DNA from: Callaeas wilsoni | Taxonomy: Eukaryota > Chordata > Aves > Passeriformes > Callaeidae | Assembly: GCA_013398955.1 (NCBI GenBank) | Contig: VWPU01006138.1 | Coordinates: forward strand, 1 to 64,000 | Direction of reading: 5' to 3' | Length of the DNA: 64,000 nucleotides | Shown: positions 34,401 through 45,462 of the stretch, piece after piece | How the letters are laid out: each line of letters opens with the position of its first letter | Position numbering within the stretch: position 1 is the stretch's first letter | Program-made: the position numbers and the translations under genes | The notes under the pieces: model-generated | The model's database searches: none | The model's input: the letters and a program-made list of their open reading frames with translations, nothing else | Told to the model about the DNA's origin: nothing

Positions 34401-37400
34401 ATGGCTGGTGGCAGCCAGAGAACGCTTCCGTTGTTCTTTACAATAGCATTGGTGTACAGCGAGACTTCGTACGTGCCATCCGCACTAATGAGAGGAGGGA
34501 AGAGAAAGGGGAGAAGGTGGTGAGATATTAGCAGGAAAAACATAGTTCAAAACAGAAAAGGTCTGACATTCTTGGTCTTGTGGGCCTCAGTTGTTCCAAG
34601 AATCAAAGTTTAGTAATACTTTTATTTTGAAATCTGTGCTGTAAGGAGCCATAACTTGATAGGGAGATCAATGTATGCATTTCTCCCAATTAGAGAGTTG
34701 ATTTTTGGTCCAATACGTACAGAAAAAAAAGTTATAAAATTATTATTAAATACCAAATACGCACCTTTGTTTCATCCAAAGAAATCAATGTATTTTGTAA
34801 AGGTTTGCTCAGGTATTTAAAGCTTCCTACATCTCTGAAGGCTGAGCAAAAATGAGATCATCCCATGTGAAAACAGAGGTACCTTTGATCTGGAACATAG
34901 CCACTGCTAAGAACACAGAACAGCATTCTTAAATGATTTGGACAAGGAAATAAGGATGAGCAGCATTAGTCAGAAATGCAGGGAGAGTGTAGGCAGAGGA
35001 AATGTAATTATATGGGTTATAATTTATTGCGTCACTCCAGTTAATGTTTACTTATTACAAAACCAGAACAGACAAACCACGGCGTTCTTAGTGCCCACAA
35101 ATAATCTTGGCTTTGTATCTCTTCCAGCTGCTGAACTTCCACCAGAGGAGTCTTCTATGTTGTGGTGGGCCCTTCAGCTCGGGGAGAAGATCATTATCAG
35201 TCAATAATATCTTCTCCTGCCCAATAGTCTGGGCCAACAAGGCAGGGCTGTTTAAGCCATCACGTATCCTGAGGTAGTATTTGTGTTTGTTGACAAGACA
35301 TCATGGAAAATAGCGTCATTTCAGTGCTAAGGGTGATTATTTTTCTGAGCAGGGAAGTGCTCCAAGTACCTAAGACTTGGCACGTGTGTCTGAATCGGTT
35401 AGGTTTGGCTCTGGAGAGGGCTCACCTGGGTGAGGCAGTGAGTGCCTGGCACTGAGCTGAGACCCTCGCAGCCAATGCATGCAGACAGTGGAACAGCCAG
35501 ATGCAGGAGTGAGTGGCTACAGCCACTGGTAGGGGTCGGTAGCTCATTGCCAATAAAACAGCTATGTTTTGAGAAATGAACTGTATCTTAGCTCTCACGT
35601 ATCTCTAGTCCCCGAGCTAGCTTTGTCGTCGTGCCATGCCATGTGCTGGGCAGACTCCTGGGCTGGGAGTGTGTGGGTTCTGGTGCTGACTGCCCTGCCT
35701 CAGCTGTGGCAGGAGGCTGGGCTGCAGCCTCAGAGCCCTCTGCACAGGCCACGGGCAGAGCTGGGCGCGTGGGGCTGCGCTTTGTGTTTTCCTGAGCACC
35801 TGGAGCTGACTGATGCCTGTGAAACTCTGCTCCAGCAGCAGGAAGTTACATGGAGCTGTCCTTTAGCTAAAATTTAATTGAAGCTTTGTGCTAATGTAGA
35901 AATCCAATACGATAAGGCTTGTTCCTGTGCATTTAGGAAACCTTTTGGAACTATTTCTTTCTATTTTTACAAACTATTAAACGGTATCACTTGGCCAGGA
36001 GGAAAAAGAAGCAGAGGGCAGAGGCACAATTTACCAGAACAAGCTTTGAGCAGGCAGAGTACATCCTAATCCACTGGCTGAATTACTTTGTGACTAATAC
36101 ATTAGTTTTAAGTGTTCATCAAATCTAATTTCCAGTAGTAGGATTCCAAGGACTTAGCTCAGTTATATATAAACTTCCTGGATTTCCCATCTGTATATGT
36201 TCATAAATCATTACGTGTTCATGAATTCATTGGTTTTCAAAGTATCATAAAAGTATAAATTTTGATTATTAAAAAAAAAAAGTTTATCGTCCACTTCAAG
36301 GTTTTGCTAGAGGCTTAAACCAAAGCAAAACAAAATTGTCAGTTAGCTGTTTGTTTGAAAGAGGAACTGAGGTATGATATTTTTCTCAGTACTATAAAGC
36401 AACAGAGTCAAATGTTGACAGGTTTATTATGTATTCATAGAATGGATTTTTTCAGTGCTTTATGGAAATGGAATATAACTTGGTTTTCTACATGAATATG
36501 AACTCCTGTAGTTATGGTATGTGTGAACTTTGTAACAGATTTATGTCCTGGGGTCTGTGGTGGGAGAAGGAGTGGGGGAAAAAGGAGACAAAACTATCTC
36601 AGACCCCAAGATGTCTGATAGGATTCCAGGTGTCTTCTTGCAACTGCACTTAAACCTACAATTTATTCTTTCCATGCAGTCTATTTTCATGTAAATCTGT
36701 CTCATTTGTGAGCCTTGTCATGGGTCCTCTGCTGTAACTGCTCACACTGCAGACGTCTTCCAGCTCTGCTGGAATTTCTTTAACCAGAGCACTGATTTGA
36801 CTAAAATTATCTTTGAGCCCAGTAGCCCAGTCAGATACACTTGCTACTATCTAAAAGTCAGAAAATGCAGTTTTAAAATTTTACCAGACCTACTTCATTG
36901 TTTCTGATTCTTGTTCCTTGGTTACAATTTTGTTCATTGTCTGCGTAAACGACACCAGTTTTACTTACTTATTGTAAAGCACAATGTCTGGCAACCAGAT
37001 GTGTTTTGCAGGTATTCTCAGCTTATTTATTCCTTCATAGTCCGAGGGCTTCCAAGCCAGCCGATAATCAATCCACTCCTAAGAGAAGAATTGGACAGTA
37101 GTGATGGCAGTGTCCAGACCAGAACTAACAAAACAATCATTTGATGGAGTGAAAGCAGTCGCATTTGTGGTCTGCCAGAGCCATTTCTCTGTGGGTTTGT
37201 TACCTGGTTCAGCCAGACGTTCGTGGTCATGATCTGCTCCCGTTCATTCTGCAGGGAAAAACAGAGACAACAATCGGCCTCTAAAATGTTTCACTTTATT
37301 GCAGTAATAAGATTTATTCAGTGGGGTTTTGAGCATGATTTTGTCTAGTGTATTTTAAGACAGACATTTCTCTGAGGTAGGGTGGCCAGTCTTGTACACA

Positions 37401-40400
37401 TACTGATGACAAATAGTAACCCCATAAATGTAGAATTCCAAATGCCTTTTAACAAGAACAGTTATGGCAGGAGTGAGTGTAGGTATTTGGAAACAATGAC
37501 AACCACCTTGCCAAGCTGAGTTCCTCCCTCCACCCCACCCCACCCCACTTCTTCACCTTTGGTTTGAAACAAAAGGGACATTTGACCATTGGGGAGGCCT
37601 ACATGAGGTTGTATGAAGTTGGTGTAAGGTTTGCCATGTAATCTCTCAGTTGGCAGGCTCTGCTTCATGAACCGGTGTCTCTGGACAGCAGTCCAGAAGA
37701 GAAACCTCTCTGTAGAAGATCTGTCAGGAGGATTTCTGCAGGAAAATGAGTTAATTCTCTGATCCTGAAGATGCTTGATATTGTTGGAGCCTACAAGATG
37801 CCTAATTTTGTTCTGCTTGAAGAGTGAGGCTGTAGAGGGATAGGGACTGAGCTGTGCTATTCTTGATCCCTGCCCATCCATCCACCTTGTCTAGGCTGTT
37901 GATCACCAGGGCTTCTGGAGCAAGACTCTCCCTTTTTGTGCCAAGAATCTGCAGTCTGAGAGGACACTCGTGGTGGCAGTGGCAGTCCAGGATGTAGGGA
38001 GGCATGTCTGTGGCCAGATGGAGCTCCGCAGGAGAGAGAGAGAGCACTTGAACTGGAATCATCTGGTATACATGGCATTAAACCCTGTGTGTTTAATATA
38101 CATATAAACATCTATGTGTATAAACATATATGTGTACAAATATATGTATTATATCCAATCTGCATGTGTGTATGAAACCTCAGCTGTTTGTACAGTTTCC
38201 CTTTTGCTCCAACAGAGTCTCTCTCATTTCCTCTTGAATTTCAGAACACAAATTCTCTATGTCTGTAAAAGTTTGCAGGAGTCCAGTATACAAATTCTGA
38301 CAGGCAGGCAGTCACCTGTATCTTTGTCATCCAAGGAGAGAGCAGCGGAGTTGAAAGCCCCAATTCAGGAAATTATTCCCACTTATGTGCTGGCTCTCCT
38401 TCCCACTGCAATGGATGTTAACCTCTCTTAGTAATGATGTGTTTATACCTTGGAATAGCTGTCAAACACATGCTAACCTTGTGGGTGAAAATGGCTTCCA
38501 GACCCATTGAAGTAGTTTTTATTGAATATGAGCAGTTGCTTTCATGAGGATTGTTGTAACCATGTTAAGCTATTCCAGCCAGAACTAATGTGTGTTTTTC
38601 TTTACAACATTCCACTGTTCTTTATTGATATGCCTGATGTGTCTTGTGATATGGATCTGGCTTTGCAGCTTGTTTTCAGGCCATTGAACCACTTCAGTAA
38701 GAAGATGGATTAGCATTCCACTGGTGGTGCTGCACATTGCTGGTGTGCACAGTCCAGCATAGGTCCTCACCTGGGGTAACTTACAGTGGCCCTCCTGAAA
38801 TCAGTGGAATGATTTTGAATTTTAGCTAGATGGAATTCTGTTGGATGAAGATCTGGCCCCAGTCCTTCAATGCTTAGGCACAGACCGATTTTCCCGTTGT
38901 AGCTCCACTGTGAGGTATAAAACCAGTAAATTGCATGTATGGGCTCTGCCTAGTAATAGTTACACAAATGAGAAAAGAACAGAGAGGAAGCAATGCCAGT
39001 ACGACTACTACTCAGGGTGCTGTGCAGGTAGTATGAATTTAAAGGCATAGCCTAATTTGAACTTACCACACTGATGAGCTGTGCCAGGGAAACCTGCAGT
39101 TCTATGGACACCAACTGGGAGGAGTTGACAGCTGGTCGAATTAACTTATTGTATCTGTCAGGACTCAGTAGGTGGTTCATTAGTTTTTCTTCAGCATCTG
39201 CTGCCATGCTTCCTGTAAAGCGTCACAAAACAGGATGATGGAAGGGAGACTGAAGTGACACGATGTAGGGATCACAGAATATCTGTGCATCAGATCATCT
39301 TTGGGAAATAATGACAGCTTTTGATTTTCTAAAGACTGTAGGCTTGTGTGAAAAGGAAGATATGGAGCTTGCACTAATACCTGTTCTGCTGAAGCTGACT
39401 GTCTTTCACAGAGCACAGATCAAAGCAGATCAATCAGAACCCTTCTGGGGTTTTTTGCAATAAAATGTGAAGCTCAAATTGATAGATACTTTTGGGATTA
39501 CACTCAGAAATAGAAACTGGGAGCAAACCACCCTCTTAATAGCAGGGGAAGAATTATTCTGTGATCCAAAGGGAGGGGGTCCAGCTGTGACTTCTCCTTT
39601 AGTGCTGTAGGAGACAGAGTTGCAGGTACACATACAGATTTAAAGACTCTGATTTATGTAGAGAAAACCAGGGGATAAACTATAGGAGTCATAAAGGACT
39701 TTTTAATGACCGGGGACTGTCTGCTAGCTAGTGATGTTTCTGTTTCAAAATTTGAAAACTCAAGGCAGTATGTTAGACTTACTTTATGTAGAAGTAAGAC
39801 CTGATCTGTGGACTAGCACAAATACTGTAAATCTTTGCCAAAGCTGGAGTCCAGTGACTACAAAATATAGTATCTACAGGTTACTATCAAACAAGCCTGA
39901 ACATTCCCCGTGGAGCAGAGCAGCTCCTGGCAGAACCCCAGGGTTTTTTATTCTGTTCTCATGTTCTTTGTGTGCTTTTAAAAGTCATCCCAGTGGACTT
40001 TTCAAACCACTATTGAGAACCTGATAATACTGATGAGCAAGGCCCTGGTCATACCCTGCCAACAGAAGGGACATTGTGCTGTGTGCCTGTGTTCTGTGTT
40101 GTGATGCTGCAGTTACAGTGGCAGTGAAAGCAGCTTCCAATGCAATCGACAGAAAGGTCACCTAATTCAGCTCACCTAATTCACCTCTAGATGCTGCAGA
40201 AATGAGGGTAGTGTCCTTACAGCATACTTGCTTCATGATTTCCCAGAGCACTTCCACACAGTAAAAAACATTGGCCATGCAAATATTTTAAATTTGTGGT
40301 ACATTAATTTGTTCTGGGGTTTTTTTATGTTGTAGCATTTTCCATGAAATCTGGGGAAAGGCAGACACCAAAAGGTCAGGATCAAATAAGCAGCCGAAGT

Positions 40401-43400
40401 TTGTGTGCATGTCTGGAAGGTGCCAGGTTTCCTCATGAACTGGGCCATAAGTTGCTAGGCTGAACAAGTCTCTCTTGAAACTTGAAATTCTTCTGAATCC
40501 AGCTCGGGTTAAAAAAATACCCTAAGACCTTCTTGTTTCTGATCCAGTGAGAAAGTGGAGTGAGGTAAAAGGAAAGATTATCAAACAGAGATTTCACATC
40601 TAAGAACAACTTCTCAAGCTCTGTGGAAAGGCTGAGGTAAACACCAGGCTTGAGTCAATTCTTGTAAGACCAGCACGGGCTGTGGCCTGGTAGCCCAATT
40701 TTTTTCACATATTCTTAACGATAACATTGTTCTTCAGAACAGGCTTTTCAAATACTTTCTAAGGCATTTGGGAAAACAAATTTGGGTGAATGTGTCTGTG
40801 TTTGTTGGGTCAGGTTGTTTTTTGATTCACACTTGCTTTGTACCTCCCTGCAAGACATTATAGAAGCCCTATGCCACGTGATATTTTAATATGACATTTG
40901 TTTTCAGTGCAAGGTGCCTAATCAAAAGCTTACCAAGCTAGAGCTATGCTGAGTCTTGCTGAGCTTCAGATTCTGGGGTGGTTTTTTTGTGTATAGCAAT
41001 CAAGGAAAAGCTAAATTTGACACTGAGAAGAAAAAAGGGGCATGTTCTAGGAATGAATCTTTTTGTGGTTATAAGGATAGGTTAGAAGTCCTGTGGTAAT
41101 TAAAGAGAGAATCCTGGTTAAAGCTATTTTATTGTGTGGTTTGATGGAGTTCTGTGTTGGGTTTGTTTGTAGTATTTTTTTAGTAGACATTCCCACTGTT
41201 GCATCTGTAAGTGACATAAGCAGATGGCTATAATTCAAATATAAATAAATTTTCAGTTGGTTTGTTTCATTTAGTGGCCACTGAATACTGTTAGCCAGGA
41301 TGGTGAGTTCTTGTTTGAATTGCTAACTATGTTTTTACTGTATTGCTGCCTTTGTCTGTGAATATTCCAGCACAGAGAGTATTTGCTAAACAGGGAGTAA
41401 GAAGTAGGAAGTGCAGACTGTTTGCAGAAAGCTAATTCTGGATTTGCAATTAGTTTTTACTCTGAAACCTGCGTTTTGCAATCACAGTCGTCTGGTCTGC
41501 AAATCCAAACGTTGTGGGGTCTGCATGTCTGATGAGAACAGCTCAGATTTCCAAGTACTGACTGTTAATAAACTTATGCTGATTAATGACAAGCCATGAC
41601 TTTAAATAGAAAAAATACTTATTCAACAATGAATCTCTTTGAGAAATTATTACCTGTTCTTTGTGAAGGCATTCCTTCACTAGGGATAATCCTTTATAAA
41701 ATTGCCGTTCCATTCCAGCCTTTGTAACTCCGTAATGAGAAATGAGGCTCGAAGGGGCGACTCTGCCACCACACTCAGAAATCACGCACCACCAGATGTC
41801 AGCCCTGCACTGCCTTAAAACTTGTTAAAACCGATCTCTCCCTAAGTGCTGGGGGAAAATGAGTGATTCTTGTCCAATTTTTGTAGTCTGCTTTCCATTA
41901 ACAATCTGCATATAAAGCAGATGGCACCTAATGAGAGCAAAATTGCCAGGCACCCAGTTTGCTCTTTATGTGCATTGTGTGCCAGTAGCCAGGCCTTTGA
42001 AACTTCTCTTTTTGCTCTCAGGGCTGGAAGAAATGGAAGTGCAGTTTCCTCCCAGACTGGACTTTTCCGAATAGCAGTAATCACCAGAGATGTCGCAGAG
42101 GGTAGACCGATGCTTTTAGACAAACGATTTTAACAACAATGATCAAGCAGTCCTAATCTGGGAGCGGAGAAAGCAATAATAAATAAAGCCCTTTGGGGTG
42201 GATCCTGAGCTGGGGAAATTGTTTTAGCTTCACTGAACACGCTACACGTGTGCTCCGTGACAGGGAGAGCAATTGCCACATAACTTGCAGTACACATTCC
42301 TCAGTAAGTTTGTTTTTCCTGTGAGACCATGAGCATTAAAAAAAAAAATTGCACCAAGATGTTTCTGATTTCACAGCAGAATAAAGTAAACCACAGACTT
42401 CATTCACTCTGCCGTAGAGACTTTCCTTTTACATAGTCTAATTTAAATGCATAAGATGAAATAACTAGACACCCTGTGTTATGATGTTTGTTTTCAGTGT
42501 AATGACAAATTTGTTGGAGTGATTTCCACAGAAAATAAGGAGCAGTGCTGAGAGATACAGGCAAGTTCATTGTTATCACTGTCTACATTTCAAAATTTAA
42601 CATAAGACATATTTCCAGTGCTTCCCTGAATTCAGTTATTGTAAAAAATGTTGAAATAGTATTTGTTTAGAAGTAACATTGTAGCATGCGTTACCGTTTT
42701 AGTCCTTTACTCTCTCACAAATAAGTGACATACCAAGTTCCCATCTGTAATTAGTAAAGAGCAAGTGAGAAGCAGCAATGAAACAGTCCCATTATCTTCT
42801 CTGAAATTACTTCATGATGTTGTTACTTCCCAACATTCTCTCAAGCAAAAAGATTTTCATAACCTCTTAGAACAACCCATGCTGGTTTGGAATGCTTATT
42901 GTTCCAATGGAAGTAGCAGTGAATTTACTATATTTTAAAGACTTTTAACTTTTACATTGCAATTAGTGCAAATAAGAAAGGAAATACTCAGGGGTTTAGA
43001 ACTGTATAATTTAAAAATCTAAAGTGGGCCCTCACTCTTCTTTTGTTACAAAGCAGATGTTTTCTGAAGTTGCCCTTCAGAGACTGAAGAAACAAAACAA
43101 GAGTGGGATGAGCAGGTAATAGTGGGAAGTGTGTGGTCTTATCTTGGTTTGGTTTCAGCCGGTTTCTCTCAGAACACTTCAGGGGAGCCTCTCCATGGGA
43201 AGAAGCTCCCGTGCTAAATTCACTGTTTCGTGCTGCTGTCAGGCAGCTCGTGTTGACTAAAACGTATCCGAGAAATCCTGACAGACTGAGGAAACCTTCT
43301 TGAAGTATGCTTGCTTTTTGTAGCATATATTTACATATGACAACTTAATTTAAACTGTTTCCATTCTAATCTAAAAAATTAGGAAGTATGAACTTTGCAA

Positions 43401-43858
43401 AATAAAGGAACTTGAGCAAATAATGGTAGCGGGATGAGATCTATCATATTCATGAATCATGTCGTGGTTCATTTTTTCACCTAAAGCACAATATCTGCTT
43501 TTCCTCTCACAGATGATCCTGGGAGCATCTAAAGGGGGATTATTTAGTCATTATCATTGTCATCTCCTACAGTTATGTAATTTTATATCCAACTTAACTG
43601 TCTGTCCATATCCATTGTAGTGCATGTGCTGATACCGAACAAGCTCAAACACTAAAATAATCAGTTTTGTACATCCTCTTAAGGTCAGCAACTTCCCGAG
43701 GTGATGGTTGCAAATTGTCTGCGAGCTCATGTCACTGTCCTCTCTCCCACCCCCAAAAGCTCTCACTGTTCAGAAACTGTATGTGAAGGAAAAGGTCACT
43801 TACCGTTCAGACAAAAGGAGCCCACTACAAAGAGAACGAGGGTGCACGTTTTCCTCAT
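31335..43858 (-). CDS. CHRNB4: Neuronal nicotinic acetylcholine receptor subunit beta-4, complete 6-exon coding region
   Basis: Minus-strand coding exons are 43858-43804, 39212-39067, 37248-37204, 37078-36969, 34484-33512 and 31475-31335, giving 1470 nt and 489 aa. All are GT-AG bordered and in phase. A signal peptide starts the protein. The Cys-loop pair is C152/C166, with sequons at N137 and N165. Loop D W79 supplies the complementary agonist face. Loop C lacks the vicinal cysteines, as expected of a beta subunit. Membrane helices lie at about 232-256, 262-282, 294-316 and 458-478. The cytoplasmic loop is long and has little conserved sequence except near its ends. By family knowledge beta4 forms alpha3beta4 receptors of autonomic ganglia and habenula. 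I call it beta4 rather than beta2 from its position next to CHRNA3 and its loop sequence, e.g. the [11 protein letters not shown] region. Length fits the family. Confidence 0.96.
31476..33511 (-). other. CHRNB4: CHRNB4 intron 5
   Basis: 2.0 kb, GTAAGT to CCAG, with no recognised repeat or exon. Read-through from exon 5 is open for about 28 codons, to a stop at 33427-33425. Confidence 0.85.
33512..34484 (-). CDS. CHRNB4: CHRNB4 coding exon 5 (Cys-loop to cytoplasmic loop)
   Basis: 973 nt complete N119 and run to residue 443. They contain the Cys-loop, the pore-lining helix after GEK, membrane helices 1-3 and the cytoplasmic loop. The donor is GTAAGT. Confidence 0.97.
34485..36968 (-). other. 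CHRNB4: CHRNB4 intron 4
   Basis: 2.5 kb, GTAAGT to TTAG. No exon or clear mobile element was recognised. A short GC-rich patch near 35.6-35.85 kb is open in several frames but matches no known protein. Confidence 0.8.
36969..37078 (-). CDS. CHRNB4: CHRNB4 coding exon 4 (110 nt)
   Basis: The 110-nt family-type exon encodes residues 83-118 plus two bases: [16 protein letters not shown] and loop A ending IVLYN. The donor is GTAAGT. Confidence 0.96.
37204..37248 (-). CDS. CHRNB4: CHRNB4 coding exon 3 (45 nt)
   Basis: 45 nt encode residues 68-82, ending NVWLNQ with loop D W79. The following intron is only 125 bases (37079-37203). Confidence 0.96.
37530..37548 (-). repeat. CCCCA repeat with G-quadruplex potential in CHRNB4 intron 2
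   Basis: Tandem CCCCA units on the + strand give runs of four G on the CHRNB4 sense strand, about 280 bases before the exon 3 acceptor. Confidence 0.7.
38094..38155. repeat. AT-rich TATATG/CATATA low-complexity tract
   Basis: Imperfect alternating purine-pyrimidine repeats with TATATG and ACATAT motifs lie within CHRNB4 intron 2. No function is visible. Confidence 0.6.
39067..39212 (-). CDS. CHRNB4: CHRNB4 coding exon 2
   Basis: 146 nt encode the mature N-terminus, including [20 protein letters not shown], and the first beta strands to residue 67. The donor is GTAAGT and the acceptor TTTACAG. Confidence 0.96.
39213..43803 (-). other. CHRNB4: CHRNB4 intron 1
   Basis: 4.6 kb, GTAAGT to AG. 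No exon was found. A stretch at about 41840-42135 stands out because it is open on both strands for about 90 codons, which may reflect a conserved noncoding element or chance. Confidence 0.85.
43804..43858 (-). CDS. CHRNB4: CHRNB4 coding exon 1 (signal peptide)
   Basis: 55 nt encode a leader beginning [13 protein letters not shown] plus one base, then GTAAGT. The size (55 nt) and phase equal those of CHRNA3 exon 1, which supports the call. Confidence 0.92.
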
Positions 43859-45094
43859 GGCAGTAAGGAGGTGGATTACTGTTCTTCAGCTTAGACAGCT
43901 GGCAATAGGCTCTGTTGTCAGGGATGCACAGGGAAGAGATGAAAAAGCAAACCTGAGTCTTGGAGGTATGAAATGCCTGGAAAGAGACAGACAGTAGGAC
44001 CTGACAGAAGCGTTCTGCAAAGTGGAATTTTCGTGAGCATAGTGGTCCCTCCCCCTTTGCAGCTGTTTAAAGAGCTTTGTGAAGAGGAAAAGCAAATAAG
44101 AAGAGGGAACATAATGTGATAATGTTGGAAAAGAGGAAATGAAAGAGCAAGCTGAGCAACATGATGTGCAAAACACTACTGCTTAATTCTTGCTGCTAGA
44201 TAACATTTAAAAGGCTTTCTGATTAATGAGGGCAATAGGTGGGAATAGCTGTGTGGGAAGAGCTGGTCATAACTTTGTGCCATAAAGCCTCTTTGTGTCA
44301 ATAAATTATAGCCCCAGCAGAGGGTTGTTTTCTGTGTCAAGAGAGAAAGTTTATTGCCTGCTGCCAACCCTTTTCCACTCCACGGGCCACGTGTGTGATC
44401 TCTTTAAACTAGAGCTCCAAAAACTTTTCGGGAGCACCAAGAGAGGAACAGAAAATTTGTTGTCATTAGCATCTGATAGGATTTTTAAAAGAAAGTTAAA
44501 GCAATCTGTGGTGAAGTAGCAATAGGGATAAAGACACTCCAGAGGAGCATTAGAGCAGTTCTGTGGAATTCATCTTTTAGAGCTGAAGGGTTCAGCAGAG
44601 TGTAGTGTCACGCGTTTTGGGACTTGTCATGGGAAGATTTGTGTAGAAGGAAGGGGCAAGAAGAGCTTATGTGCCCTTTGCAAGCACTGTAGGACAGGCT
44701 GAAGTCCATGGATAGAAAAAAAACAAACCAACTTTGATCCCCTGTAACTTCCAAACTTTTCTATATGTACTCGTGATCAATTTTGTTTAGAGGTGCACTT
44801 ATTGTGTTTAATGCTATGCAAATGTCTTAGATGATAAAAAGTTCTGTGGAGTATGTAGTGGAATTGATGGTTGCTGGTTCTGTGTACTCAAAAAACTTCT
44901 GCAGCACACGGTTGCCTTATTGTTAAACATGCCAACATTAATGTGCTGGGCTTGCTGCAGATCTTAATTAGCAAGTTGAGCCTGGTATCAGGGGTCATCT
45001 CTGCAAGTTACTGCCTGTTGTTTTCAGTCTTTTATTCTGCTTTCATCACTCCCTTTTCTCTCTTATTCACTGTCCATTAGCTAGAGTTGGTTTG

Positions 45095-45462
45095 AATTGG
45101 GACTGTTTAGCCTGGAGAAGAGGAGGCTCTGGGGAGACCTTAATGTGGCCTTTGAGTACTGAAAGGGGCTTATAAGAAAGATGTTTTAATACGACAAAGG
45201 GTGATGTTTTTAAACTAAAAGAAGTGGATTCAGTCTAGATATAAGGAATGAATTTTTTACCATGAGGATGTTGAAACACTGGCACTGGTTGCCCAGAGAA
45301 GTGGAAGTTGGTAGAGGCCCCATCCAAGGAAACAGAGTCAGATTGGACGAGGCTCTGACCAGCCTGGTCTACTTGAAGATGTCTATGCTCATTGCAGGGT
45401 AGAGTTGGACTAGATGACCTTTAAAGGTCCGTTCCAAGTGAAGTTATTCTATTATTCTGAAT
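45095..45462 (+). mobile_element. 5'-truncated CR1 LINE 3' end
   Basis: About 370 bases match the diagnostic 3' region of avian CR1 in + orientation. In order they show a GACTGTTTAGCCTGGAGAAG start, a GGTTGCCCAGAGAAGTGG-type motif and a TTGGACTAGATGACCTTTAA segment. A TTCCAAG motif follows, then terminal ATTCTATTATTCT repeats. Divergence is moderate and no open frame remains. Confidence 0.93.

Noticed and set aside
33425..34543. 372-codon frame taken as a single-exon gene
   Set aside because: It is CHRNB4 exon 5 with intron sequence at both ends. The acceptor at 34484 and donor at 33512 restore the family reading frame.
36430..36450. Possible antisense CR1 tail (CATAGAATGG)
   Set aside because: Only about ten bases match the CR1 terminus and nothing further supports it.
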